In this document: piece after piece, positions 24,283 to 32,245 of the stretch
Layout: every line of letters starts with the position of its first letter
How positions within the stretch are numbered: position 1 is the first letter of the stretch
NCBI RefSeq assembly: GCF_022138605.1
Contig: NZ_JACBFS010000012.1
Location: forward strand, 1 to 35,848
Direction: 5' to 3'
Length of the DNA: 35,848 nucleotides
Source: Xanthobacter sp. NM-25
Lineage (GTDB): Bacteria > Pseudomonadota > Alphaproteobacteria > Rhizobiales > Xanthobacteraceae
The notes under the pieces: generated by a model
What the model saw: only the letters and a program-made list of their open reading frames with translations
Database searches by the model: none
What the model was told of the DNA's origin: nothing
Translations under genes and position numbers: made by a program

Positions 24283-25934
24283 GGCTGGGTCTCCACCAGC
24301 TCAGGCCCTTCGCCGTCGCGGATCTCGCCATCGGCAATCTGGAAATGGCTCGATTTGAGCCCCACCGCCTCGTCGAACCAGCGCTCCAGGCGCTTGTCCA
24401 TGAGCGGGTCAGAGGGCGGATGCACCGCGAACGTGCGCCCCTTCTTGAGCGCCACCACCTCGCCATCGCGCACGACGATGTCGCCATCCTTCAGCACCAG
24501 GCGGGGCGCGGCGAACATGGCCTCGCGGTCGGGCTGCTCCACGTACAGCACCACGTCGGCACGGGCGCCGGGGCCGAGATGGCCACGATCCTTGAGGCCG
24601 AGGGTGCGGGCCGGCGCCGCCCGGGTCACCACCGCGATCTCCTCCAGCGTGTATTCGCGGGAAATCTCCGCGAGCCGGGTATGGGCGCGGGCCGCCTTGT
24701 GGATGCGCTCCAGGTGGGCATCGCGGAACGGCTTGTCCATCAGCAGCCGGATGAGGTGCGGATAGGAGGTGAACGGCCCGCCATTGGGATGATCGGTGGT
24801 GAGGTAGACCCGCCAGGGATCTTCCACCAGCAGGAACAGCTCCAGCCCGATGGCCCATTGCAGGGCGTTGACGAACGAGGTGTCGCGATAATTGAACGGC
24901 ACCACGCCGCAGGCCGCATCCATCTCGATGTCCATGCCGATCCACTTCTTGGGATCGGCGATGCCATGGTTGCGATATTGCGACATCAGGTCGGCCGAGG
25001 CGGTCACCGTCTGGCCGAACATGATCTGCCCCACATCAATGGAGATGTGGGGATTGGCGTTCACCGCCTCGGCGATCTCCACCGCGCCGGAAGAGAAGCG
25101 CCGGTCGCCCTCCGTTCCATAGGAATGGAACTGGATGTGGGTGAGGTGTAGCGGGAAGCCCTCGGTGGCGCCGATGGTGGCCAGCGTGGTCTTCACATTG
25201 CCCGGCACGCCGAGATTGCAGCCGTGCAGATGGATCGGATGGGGCACGCCCAGTTCCGTCACCGCCCGCTGCAGGGTGTTGAGGATACGCCGGGGCGTGA
25301 GGCCGTAATGGGGGCCGGTTTCATCCAGGTCGAGAGCCCGGCCGTTGAACTTGAAGGCGTTGATGCCGCCCGGATTGACGATCTTGATGGCGCAGCACTG
25401 GGTGGCTTTGAGCATCCAGGCCACATAGTCGTTCACCGCCTGCTGGCCGTCCCCCTCGGCGATCATCCGCAGCAGGAAATCGTCATTGCCCAGCACCAGG
25501 AAGCCGCCGGTGTCGAGGTTCGGGATGTCGCCCATCTCCAGATGGGCGTGGCGGGCATTGGCCCCCACCACCGCCGGCTCGAAGGCGGCGGTGTAGCCCA
25601 TCTGCGAATAGCGGCAGCCGGTGGCATGGGTGGTGGGCGCGGCGCGCCCGCCGCCGCAGCCGCACATCATGCCGCCGAACGGCTCCGGGAATCGCGCCCG
25701 GTCGTCGTTCATCAACAGGCGGCCGAGGTTCACCTTGCCGCCGGCGATGTGGGTGTGCAGATCGATGCCGCCGGCCAGAACCACGCAGCCCGAGGCGTCG
25801 ATGATCTCGTCATTGGCCCCGGAGGGGCCGTCTGCGGCGATGATGCGGCCATCGGAGATGACGATGTCGCGCGGCGCGTCCACCACGCCGTTGGCGGGGT
25901 CGAACACCCGCCCGCCGGTGATGCGTGTGGTCAT
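24279..25934 (-). CDS. fhcA: Formyltransferase/hydrolase complex subunit FhcA (formyl hydrolase)
   Basis: The 551-residue amidohydrolase is homologous to FwdA/FmdA. It hydrolyses the formylated cofactor to formate. The N-terminal metal motif is GGIDLHTHIAGG (His60, His62); the Lys in CAIKIVNPGG is placed to be the carboxylated bridging lysine; HPIHLHGCNLG and LHLTHIQFHSYG give further His ligands; LTTDHPNGGPF supplies the catalytic Asp. All key residues I can identify are intact, so the hydrolase half of the complex should work. The gene overlaps both fhcB and fhcD by 4 bases. Confidence 0.95.
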   Translation of the reverse strand: MTTRITGGRVFDPANGVVDAPRDIVISDGRIIAADGPSGANDEIIDASGCVVLAGGIDLHTHIAGGKVNLGRLLMNDDRARFPEPFGGMMCGCGGGRAAPTTHATGCRYSQMGYTAAFEPAVVGANARHAHLEMGDIPNLDTGGFLVLGNDDFLLRMIAEGDGQQAVNDYVAWMLKATQCCAIKIVNPGGINAFKFNGRALDLDETGPHYGLTPRRILNTLQRAVTELGVPHPIHLHGCNLGVPGNVKTTLATIGATEGFPLHLTHIQFHSYGTEGDRRFSSGAVEIAEAVNANPHISIDVGQIMFGQTVTASADLMSQYRNHGIADPKKWIGMDIEMDAACGVVPFNYRDTSFVNALQWAIGLELFLLVEDPWRVYLTTDHPNGGPFTSYPHLIRLLMDKPFRDAHLERIHKAARAHTRLAEISREYTLEEIAVVTRAAPARTLGLKDRGHLGPGARADVVLYVEQPDREAMFAAPRLVLKDGDIVVRDGEVVALKKGRTFAVHPPSDPLMDKRLERWFDEAVGLKSSHFQIADGEIRDGEGPELVETQP

Positions 25935-27241
25935 GCCGCCCTCCGCAGGCTGTCGAGAATGGCTTCCGCAGCCGCAGCCACGCTGGGCAGCTCGGCGTTA
26001 CGTAGGGGAGCGAGGGGCAGGCAGACCACGGAATCCATGCGGAACACGTGGCCGAAGTGGTCCACCCCCGGCGTGCCCACCGGAATGAACACATCCGGCT
26101 CGCGGGTGAACACCGTGTCGGGATGGGCGAGGGCGATCACCGGGCCCCGTTCGAAATCCGCCGGGGCACCGGGGCGGAACGCGCTCACATGCAGCAGCAG
26201 GTCCGCATCCTTCAACGCGGTCGCGGTGGCGTAGCGATCCGGGGCATGGCGGGCGGTGCCGCCGCCGACGCTGGTGCGCAGGGGATAGCCGAACCGCCAC
26301 AGCGCCGCCTGATGGGCACCGGTGATGTTGTCCCGCCCGCCGAGCGGAAACACCGCCGCGCGGGTGGTGACGCTGAGCACGTCCACGGCGCCGGCTGCGG
26401 CTTCCGCCACGGTGGCGGCGTCCCGCGTGGAGAGCACTCCCGCATTCCAGACGAACACCGAATAGGCCGCCGCCTTCAGCGGCTCCACCAGCGCCACCAG
26501 CGCCGGCGCGATACCATCCAGTTCCGGCAGGTCGGCCACGGCGCGGCCGGCGAGCAGGGCGGTGAGCGCCTGGGCCGCCAGCGCCACCTGATCGGTCGGC
26601 ACCGGGATTTCCACCACCTCCTGACCGGCCAGCGCCCGCCGCGCGGCTTCGGAAAGCGCGCCGCCGATGATCACCACACGGCGCCGGCGACCGGCGACGA
26701 ACAGCGGCGCGGCATCCGCGTCACCGGCAGCCGACGGCAGCAGGCGCTCGAACACATGGCCGAAGCTGAGGGTCGGATCGGGTCCGAACACCACCAGGAG
26801 ATCGCACCGGTTGCGCACCTCGGCGACGGTGGTGGCGATCCAGCCGCGCCGTCCCAGCCGCTCCAGATTGGCGAACAGGCCGCCGGAGGCCTCGTGATCG
26901 AAGCTGGCGCCGCAGGTCATGGCGATGTCGAACACCCGGCGCAGGCCGTCGAGGTCGGCGCCGAGGCCACTGAAGGCGGCGGCGCGGCTGCCGCGCAGAT
27001 GGCGCCCGGCGGCGGCCGCGGCCTCCGCAAGGGTGGTCTCCTGGCCGCCCACCCGCGGCGCCGGCGGCGGCTGATCCGGCCGGGCGAGCAGGCGCGCCGC
27101 CTCGGCGCACGCCTTGATGGGACGGATGGCGCGGCCGGACACGGCCACTTCGAGATCGTCACAGCCGAGGCCGCAAAAACCGCAGACCACGTCCGTCACG
27201 ATGCGATCTGCATCGTCGCGGGACTCGTCGTCACTTGTCAT
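25931..27241 (-). CDS. fhcB: Formyltransferase/hydrolase complex subunit FhcB
   Basis: This 436-residue protein is related to subunit B of formylmethanofuran dehydrogenase and, more distantly, to molybdopterin oxidoreductases. The N-terminal cysteine motif C20-GF-C23-GLG-C27 recalls the iron-sulfur site. In the archaeal enzyme a Cys or Sec ligates W/Mo; by my alignment from memory the equivalent place here is the Gly-rich DHEASGGLFAN, with no Cys. That agrees with the known loss of redox activity in bacterial Fhc, where the subunit serves structure. ATG 27241 is preferred because residues upstream in the frame are not protein-like; its ribosome site is weak. First gene of fhcBADC. Confidence 0.9.
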   Translation of the reverse strand: MTSDDESRDDADRIVTDVVCGFCGLGCDDLEVAVSGRAIRPIKACAEAARLLARPDQPPPAPRVGGQETTLAEAAAAAGRHLRGSRAAAFSGLGADLDGLRRVFDIAMTCGASFDHEASGGLFANLERLGRRGWIATTVAEVRNRCDLLVVFGPDPTLSFGHVFERLLPSAAGDADAAPLFVAGRRRRVVIIGGALSEAARRALAGQEVVEIPVPTDQVALAAQALTALLAGRAVADLPELDGIAPALVALVEPLKAAAYSVFVWNAGVLSTRDAATVAEAAAGAVDVLSVTTRAAVFPLGGRDNITGAHQAALWRFGYPLRTSVGGGTARHAPDRYATATALKDADLLLHVSAFRPGAPADFERGPVIALAHPDTVFTREPDVFIPVGTPGVDHFGHVFRMDSVVCLPLAPLRNAELPSVAAAAEAILDSLRRAA

Positions 27242-27670
27242 GATGTCACCGTGCGGACAGCGCGCGGGAAGCCGGGGCGACCGCGGCCGCGCAGGCACTG
27301 GTCCCATGCTGAAACTGCAGGAAAGAACCCGACACTACGGGTGGGGCAACGAAACGGGATATGGCCATGGCACTGCCTGGATGGGAATTTAAGGACCCGA
27401 TCAAGACGCCGCGGCGGTTGCCCGCTTGTCGTTGCAGTGCGCTTCGTAGCTCCGCCTCTTCTGAGGAACGGCTTCGTGCGCCATGCGTCTGTTCTTGAGA
27501 AGGAAGCTAACACAGCCCATCGGGACTTGAAAACCCGTCAGCTGTGCGGCAGATGCGAGCAATTGTTGTGCGTTGCGAAACCCGGCGGCAGGCACATCCC
27601 CCGCGTCCACGGGAATTGGGTGCGCCGCGCCCCCGTTCTCCCGCCTTCAATTGCACGCCGATCGCCGGAA
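27242..27670 (-). promoter_or_regulatory. Gap upstream of the fhc operon with a candidate promoter
   Basis: This is a 429-base stretch with no supportable gene. On the minus strand, TTTCAA (27527-27532) and TAGCTT (27504-27509) are 17 bases apart; the -10 resembles that of the fae promoters. This would leave a leader of about 255 nt before fhcB. The match is weak and is listed as a candidate only. The right-hand part (27610-27670) follows the end of the pqq operon; no clear terminator is visible there. Confidence 0.3.
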
Positions 27671-28024
27671 TTACTTAAAGCACCGCACCTCGGCCTCGGC
27701 CTGGGCGCGGCGCAGATCGGCGATGATGTCGTCATACATCTTCACGCTGCGAAACATGGACGCGCCCTGCCCCAGCCCCTGGCGCATGGACAGGATGGTC
27801 TCGGCCTGAATGTAGCGGTCATAGGGAAGCACTGAAGCCAGTGTATCCACCGAGCAGGCGCAGCGGGTCATGGCATCGCGCGTCTGGCCGTTGGCGCCCA
27901 TGCAGGCCAGCACATAATCCACCCGCGCCTCGGTGGGATAATCACTGGTCTCGGCGGCCGAGACTCCCACCGGCGCCAGCGCCAGCGCCACCACAGCGAT
28001 GCGTGCAAAAGCTCTATGGCTCAT
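27671..28024 (-). CDS. Small exported cysteine-containing protein, end of the pqq operon
   Basis: The product has 117 residues: a signal peptide (1-23, ending VSA-AE), then a mature part of about 94 residues with four cysteines (LACMGANGQ, RCACSVDTL, and VRCFK near the C-terminus). The spacing C-(about 13)-C-x-C and the last C suggest two disulfides. The middle (YDRYIQAETILSMRQGLG) looks helical. I do not recognise the family; similar small periplasmic proteins occur beside quinoprotein dehydrogenase genes. The start overlaps the previous gene by 11 bases, so it is translated from the pqq message. A periplasmic role in PQQ-dependent oxidation is inference from context. Confidence 0.75.
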   Translation of the reverse strand: MSHRAFARIAVVALALAPVGVSAAETSDYPTEARVDYVLACMGANGQTRDAMTRCACSVDTLASVLPYDRYIQAETILSMRQGLGQGASMFRSVKMYDDIIADLRRAQAEAEVRCFK

Positions 28025-28730
28025 AGCTCAATGCCTCCTCCCACAAGCGCCCCTCGGGGACGTCGGCGGTGACCGCGATGCGGGCGATGGCGCCCGGCAG
28101 CTCCGGGGCCACGTCGAACGTGTAGGTCAGGGCCTCCAGGCCGCGCATGCGCTTGGCATTGGGATCGCCGGCAAACGGCGCCACCTTCACCTGCCAGCCC
28201 GCATAGGTGTGGCCGCCGCGGGTGATCTGCAGCGGGCTCACCTCCGCCTTGTCCCGCAGGGCGGCACGGATGGCGTTCTTGAAATAGCGCGGGTTGCCTT
28301 TCAGCAGGCCCGACAGGTCGCCCACATGATGCTCCAGGAACAGCACCAGCACGGGATTGCCGTTCACTCCCTCGAACGGACCGGCGGCGCGGTGCCGCTC
28401 GGGGCCGAAGAAGTCCACCTTCACGGTGCGCGCGCCGGGCGGCGCCTCGGCGGCGGGCTCGATCTGCAGGGTGATGCGATCGTCATAGCTGGGGCCGAGG
28501 TCGGCATTGGCCATCTTGCGGTGGTAGTCGTAGCGCAGCGTCTGGCCCGGCGTGGTGCCAGCGAGCTGCGGCGCCTCGAACAGCAGCGTCGCCGCCGCCG
28601 GCGCCGCGGTTTCGGCGGCCTGCAGCACCGAGAACGCCGGCGCGGCGACGAGGCCCGCCGCCAGCAGAAACGCGGCAACCGGCAGCGCGGCACGCCGTCC
28701 GGCGCGGCGAGGGGAACGCAGAAGGCTCAT
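28014..28730 (-). CDS. Exported protein of unknown function coupled to pqqE
   Basis: The product has 238 residues. The basic N-terminus (SPRRAGRRAALPV) and hydrophobic stretch form a signal peptide ending near residue 40 (LQAAETA). The mature part looks beta-rich, with TLRYDYHRKM, RITLQIEPA, RTVKVDFFGPER, VLVLFLEHHVGDLS, and a C-terminal half with VSPLQITRGGHTYAGWQVKVAPFAGDP. The long beta strands suggest a lipocalin-like or START-like periplasmic domain; I cannot name it. ATG 28730 overlaps the pqqE stop (ATGA), so it belongs to the pqq operon. It might help PQQ transit or quinoprotein maturation, but nothing in the sequence proves this. Confidence 0.75.
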   Translation of the reverse strand: MSLLRSPRRAGRRAALPVAAFLLAAGLVAAPAFSVLQAAETAAPAAATLLFEAPQLAGTTPGQTLRYDYHRKMANADLGPSYDDRITLQIEPAAEAPPGARTVKVDFFGPERHRAAGPFEGVNGNPVLVLFLEHHVGDLSGLLKGNPRYFKNAIRAALRDKAEVSPLQITRGGHTYAGWQVKVAPFAGDPNAKRMRGLEALTYTFDVAPELPGAIARIAVTADVPEGRLWEEALSYEP

Positions 28731-29878
28731 GACAGCGTCTCCGCCGGCTGCGGCGCCGGGGCGCCGCCGATGGTGCGATAGATGTAGTCGGGCGCGACAC
28801 CGCCGGCCTCGGCGGTGGCCAGGGCCTCCATGCGGGCGTGGAAGGGGGAGCGCGAGCAGGCGGGATCGGTGGCGGCGGCATCCCCCAGAAGCGCCATGGC
28901 CTGGCAGCGGCAGCCGCCGAAGTCCAGCTCGCGCCGCTCGCAGCTGCGGCACGGTTCCGGCATCCAGTCGGTGCCGCGATAGGCGTTGAACGCCGGATTG
29001 TGGCGCCAGATGTCCGCGAGCCCATGCTCGCGCACGGTCCAGAATTCGAGCCCCGGGATGCTCTCCGAGGCATGGCAGGGCAGCACCTTGCCGGTGGGCG
29101 TCACGTTCAGCGTCTTGCGGCCCCAGCCGCCGGTGCAGGGCTTTGGATAGCGGGCGTAATAGTCCGGAATCACCATGTCGATGACGAGCACGCCTTCGAG
29201 CCGCCGGCGGGCCTCTTCCACCAGCGCGATGGAGCGGTCCACCTCCGCCCGCTCCGGCATCAGCGCCGCCCGGTTCACATAGGCCCAGCCATAGTATTGG
29301 GTGTGCGCCACCTCCAGCCGCTTGGCCTTGAGCGCCACCGCGAGGGCGATGATCTCCTCCACCTCGTGGATGTTGCCGCGGTGGATCACCGCGTTGAGGG
29401 TGAGTGGCAGGCCCAGTTCCACCACCCGCCGGGCAAAGGCGAGTTTCGCCACGTGGCCGCCTTTATAACCGCCGATGCGATCCGCGGTGTCGACGGTGGC
29501 GCCCTGCACGGAGAGCTGCACATGGTCGAGGCCGGCGTCGTACAAGGCGTCGATCATGGTGCCGGCACGGCCGATGCCGGATGTGATGAGGTTGGAATAG
29601 AGCCCCTCGCGGGCGCAGTGGGCGGTGAGTTCCACCAGATCCGGCCGCGCGGTGGGTTCGCCACCGGACAGATGGATGTGCAGCACGCCAAGCGCCGCCG
29701 CCTCGCTCAGAACCCGCTTCCAGGTGGCGGTGTCGAGCTCGGCGTCGCGCCGCTCCAGCTCCAGCGGGTTGGAGCAATAGGGGCAGCGCAGCGGACAGCG
29801 ATGGGTCAGCTCCGCCAGCAGGCCGATGGGATGGCCCACCAGATCGGCGGCCTGCGGCGCGCGGGCCGGCGCGCTCAT
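28727..29878 (-). CDS. pqqE: PQQ biosynthesis radical SAM enzyme PqqE
   Basis: The 383-residue protein is a radical SAM/SPASM enzyme that forms the C-C bond between Glu and Tyr side chains of PqqA bound to PqqD, the first step of PQQ synthesis. The radical SAM cluster motif is C28-PLR-C32-PY-C35. HIHLSGGEPTARPDL holds the GGEP SAM-binding motif. The SPASM region carries CTGGWGRKTLNVTPTG, PCHAS and a C-terminal cysteine block EPCRSCERRELDFGGCRCQA. All cluster ligands appear present. The start overlaps pqqD by 4 bases and the stop overlaps the next gene by 4. Confidence 0.97.
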   Translation of the reverse strand: MSAPARAPQAADLVGHPIGLLAELTHRCPLRCPYCSNPLELERRDAELDTATWKRVLSEAAALGVLHIHLSGGEPTARPDLVELTAHCAREGLYSNLITSGIGRAGTMIDALYDAGLDHVQLSVQGATVDTADRIGGYKGGHVAKLAFARRVVELGLPLTLNAVIHRGNIHEVEEIIALAVALKAKRLEVAHTQYYGWAYVNRAALMPERAEVDRSIALVEEARRRLEGVLVIDMVIPDYYARYPKPCTGGWGRKTLNVTPTGKVLPCHASESIPGLEFWTVREHGLADIWRHNPAFNAYRGTDWMPEPCRSCERRELDFGGCRCQAMALLGDAAATDPACSRSPFHARMEALATAEAGGVAPDYIYRTIGGAPAPQPAETLS

Positions 29879-30150
29879 CGCTCGATCACCCGGCGGGCGA
29901 TCAGATCGCCGATCATGGCCAGAACGTCGCCGGCGATGACCTCGCGCTTCTCGTCATATTGCGCGGCCAGGGCATCGACAATGGCGCCGCAGTCGCGCTG
30001 GCCATCCACCAGGGCCAGCACGGCGGCGGCGATGGCGTCGATGTTGAAAGCCCGTTCCGGCGCCAGCAGCACATGGCGCTGGCGCACCGCGTCGTATTTC
30101 AGCTTCACTCCGCGCGGCAGGCGCGGCACATCGGTTTCGGCGGCGATCAT
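29875..30150 (-). CDS. pqqD: PQQ biosynthesis peptide chaperone PqqD
   Basis: This 91-residue protein is a winged-helix RiPP recognition element that binds the PqqA peptide and presents it to PqqE. VPRLPRGVKLKYDAVRQRHVLLAPERAFNID followed by VLALVDGQRDCGAIVDALAAQYD is the usual PqqD pattern, with beta hairpins then the helical part. It is separate from pqqC, unlike the fused PqqCD of Methylobacterium. The ATG overlaps the pqqC stop by 4 bases, and its own stop overlaps the pqqE start. Confidence 0.95.
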   Translation of the reverse strand: MIAAETDVPRLPRGVKLKYDAVRQRHVLLAPERAFNIDAIAAAVLALVDGQRDCGAIVDALAAQYDEKREVIAGDVLAMIGDLIARRVIER

Positions 30151-30944
30151 GGGGTCATCCCCGCCATGCCGACACCGGGCACCCAGGCCCCCGGCGCCGG
30201 CCAGCCGGGCGCCACATAGGCGAAATAGAGGGCGTCCAGCTGCGCCCACAGCACCTCGGTCTTGAAGGTCAGGGCACGCAGCACCGCCCGCTGCTGCTCC
30301 ACCGTGCGCGCATGCGCCTTCACATAGTCGAGGGCGAAATCCGCATCCTTCGGCGCCTGATCGAGCCGGCGGCGGAAATAGGCCACTACCGTCTCGTTGA
30401 TGAAATCGTAATGGGTGAGCATGCCGGAGATGCGCTCGGCATGGATGCCGGGCGCGAACAGCTCGGTGAGCGAGGAGGCCACCGCCTCCAGCAGGGAATG
30501 GTCCGCCACGAAGCGCACATAGGCTTCCACCGCGAATGTGGTGGCCGGCAGCGCGCCCTGCTTGGACACCACGTAATCCCGGTCGAGACCGAGGCCGTCG
30601 GTGAGGATCAGCCAGCGCTCGATGCCGCCTTGATCGGCCTCGAAACCGTCATGGTCGGTGATGCGGTGCAGCCACTCCCGGCGCAGGGTCCGGTCATCGC
30701 AGCGGCTCATGAGCGCCGCGTCCTTGCGCGGAATGGCGGACTGGTAGCAATAGCGGTTCAGCGCCCAGGCGCGCACCTGATCCTGATTGAGCGCGCCCGA
30801 GTGCAGCAGCTGATGAAACGGGTGGCGATTGTGATAGCGCTGCGCGCCCACCGTCCGCAGCGCCGCCTCCAGCCCCTCCGGCGTGTAGGGGGTGTCGACC
30901 GGTGCCGGCAGCGGCTCGCGGGAGATGTCGAATTGCAGGCTCAC
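30147..30944 (-). CDS. pqqC: Pyrroloquinoline-quinone synthase PqqC
   Basis: The 265-residue all-helical oxidase performs the last step of PQQ synthesis, ring closure and eight-electron oxidation, without metal or cofactor. Typical blocks are RYHNRHPFHQLLHSGAL, VRAWALNRYCYQSAIPRKDAALMSRC, ITDHDG, GGIERWL and FAPGIHAERISGMLTHYDFI. Start is GTG at 30944, overlapping the pqqB stop (GTGA); upstream residues in the same frame fall inside pqqB and are not family-like. The C-terminus is Pro/Gly-rich. Confidence 0.95.
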   Translation of the reverse strand: MSLQFDISREPLPAPVDTPYTPEGLEAALRTVGAQRYHNRHPFHQLLHSGALNQDQVRAWALNRYCYQSAIPRKDAALMSRCDDRTLRREWLHRITDHDGFEADQGGIERWLILTDGLGLDRDYVVSKQGALPATTFAVEAYVRFVADHSLLEAVASSLTELFAPGIHAERISGMLTHYDFINETVVAYFRRRLDQAPKDADFALDYVKAHARTVEQQRAVLRALTFKTEVLWAQLDALYFAYVAPGWPAPGAWVPGVGMAGMTP

Positions 30945-31840
30945 AGCGAGAACTCCATGCCGTCGCGGGTCACGATCCACCCCGCCGCCTCCACCGCGCT
31001 GCGCTCCGGTGAGCCATCCACGAGGGCGGGATTGGTGTTGTTGATATGGATGAAGGCCCGCCGCTTCACCGGCACATCCTCGAGCAGCGCCATGGTGCCG
31101 CCGGGCCCCGACATGGAGAGGTGGCCCATGCGCGCGCCGGTCTTCACCCCGGTGCCGGAGCGGATCATCTCATCGTCGCGGAAGAGGGTGCCGTCGAACA
31201 GCAGCAGATCGGCCCCGGCGAGGCGGGCCCGTACCTCCGCCGTCACGGCGGCGCAGCCGGGAATATAGACGAGGCGCTTGTCGGCGCAGGTGATGACGAC
31301 CCCCACCGTGCCCTCGGTCTCGGCCCCGAGGACGAGCCCCGCATCCTCGCGCCACAGGGGCACCTTGCCGGGCACGGAGAACATCTCCAGCGTGAGGCCG
31401 GGCAGGGGCGAGAACGGCGCGCCGAGCGCCACCTGGCGCCGCTCCACGAAGGCCGGGTTCACCACGTCGAACACCTGGTTCTGGCCCACCAGCGCTAGGG
31501 TTTCGGCCGTGCCGAACAAGATGAAGGGCTGCGATTCCCGTAACGTCAGGAGGCCGGCGATATGGTCCACGTCGCCATTGGTCAGCAGCACGGCGGCGAT
31601 AGGGGAATGGCGCTCGCCCGCACGCGGATGCAGGGCCGGGGTGGCGGCGATCTGCGCCCGCAGGTCCGGCGAGGCATTTAGCAGCAGCCAGCGATCGCCA
31701 TCGGCCGACACCGCCAGGGCAGATTGGGTGCGCGGCGTGACCCGGGGATCACCCGCCCAGGCGAGGCGGCAGACTGGGCAGCGGCAATTCCATTGCGGAA
31801 CGCCGCCGCCGGCCGCAGAGCCAAGAACAATGGCTTGCAT
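30941..31840 (-). CDS. pqqB: PQQ biosynthesis protein PqqB
   Basis: The 299-residue protein has the metallo-beta-lactamase fold and is now viewed as an iron-dependent hydroxylase acting on the Glu-Tyr dipeptide. It starts with the family hallmark MQAIVLGSAAGGGVPQWNCRCPVC, where the two Cys bind a structural zinc. TNGDVDHIAGLLTLRE is the metal motif, a variant of HxHxDH as usual in PqqB. GARMGHLSM and the C-terminal FIHINNTNP are also conserved. The ATG at 31840 fits the family start but lacks a ribosome site; ATG 31873, with AAGGTG about 11 bases upstream, would add 11 residues and is a real alternative. Confidence 0.93.
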   Translation of the reverse strand: MQAIVLGSAAGGGVPQWNCRCPVCRLAWAGDPRVTPRTQSALAVSADGDRWLLLNASPDLRAQIAATPALHPRAGERHSPIAAVLLTNGDVDHIAGLLTLRESQPFILFGTAETLALVGQNQVFDVVNPAFVERRQVALGAPFSPLPGLTLEMFSVPGKVPLWREDAGLVLGAETEGTVGVVITCADKRLVYIPGCAAVTAEVRARLAGADLLLFDGTLFRDDEMIRSGTGVKTGARMGHLSMSGPGGTMALLEDVPVKRRAFIHINNTNPALVDGSPERSAVEAAGWIVTRDGMEFSL

Positions 31841-31936
31841 GAGGGAGGTCGTGCCGAGCCCCGCGCGGGACATGGGCGCACGCACCTTGCGCGTGAGCCG
31901 CGCGCCGCATCACCGGCAAGGGTGAAAGGGGCCGTT

Positions 31937-31960
31937 GCCCGCCCGTTCCGGGATGCGGGC
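31937..31960 (-). promoter_or_regulatory. Hairpin between pqqA and pqqB
   Basis: GCCCGC at 31937-31942 pairs with GCGGGC at 31955-31960, with an inner CCG/CGG pair. It lies 12 bases after the pqqA stop and about 100 bases before pqqB. A stem-loop in this spot is known from other methylotrophs to leave a short, abundant pqqA message with less read-through into pqqB. No T-run follows, so processing or stabilisation is more likely than full termination. Confidence 0.4.
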
Positions 31961-31971
31961 ACGCACTGCTT

Positions 31972-32049
31972 TCAGAAGTCGGCCGGCAGATAGGCGGTGA
32001 CTTCCATGCCGACGCACACTTCGCACACTTCGGGCTTCTGCCAACGCAT
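31972..32049 (-). CDS. pqqA: PQQ precursor peptide PqqA
   Basis: A 25-residue peptide, too short for most gene callers: MRWQKPEVCEVCVGMEVTAY followed by LPADF. It holds the E-V-T-x-Y motif in which the Glu and Tyr side chains become PQQ. The ribosome site AGGAGGA lies 6 bases upstream (32056-32062). The C-terminal tail after the Tyr is only five residues, slightly shorter than common examples. It is the first gene of the pqq operon, about 100 bases before pqqB, with a hairpin between. Confidence 0.95.
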   Translation of the reverse strand: MRWQKPEVCEVCVGMEVTAYLPADF

Positions 32050-32082
32050 GATGTTTCCTCCTATTAATTGAGTTCCAGATTT

Positions 32083-32129
32083 TCATAAGAAAATCATAAG
32101 AACCAAGCTGTAATGAGCATTCATTACAG
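32083..32129 (-). promoter_or_regulatory. Direct repeat and palindrome upstream of pqqA (candidate operators)
   Basis: Two copies of TCATAAGAA begin at 32083 and 32094, exactly 11 bases apart, the tandem spacing usually bound by OmpR-family regulators. Next to them, a perfect palindrome CTGTAATGA-GCAT-TCATTACAG spans 32108-32129. The whole gap 32063-32160 is strikingly AT-rich against its surroundings. An OmpR-type regulator is encoded next door (32246-32941). I could not settle on a unique -35/-10 pair. Confidence 0.6.
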
Positions 32130-32245
32130 TGACTTCAAATATTGTCCTTCATTCGCCGACCCGCAAGGGGAATTTTCACCACCCTCGACCGGGAAGATGT
32201 TGCAGCGCGCCCCCCGCAGTGCCCGTTTTGCCCGGACAGGGCCGC

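Noticed and set aside
27238..27610. Two short minus-strand frames (91 and 69 residues) upstream of fhcB
   Set aside because: No ribosome site, Arg/Ser/Pro-rich composition and no family resemblance; one runs into fhcB in the wrong frame.
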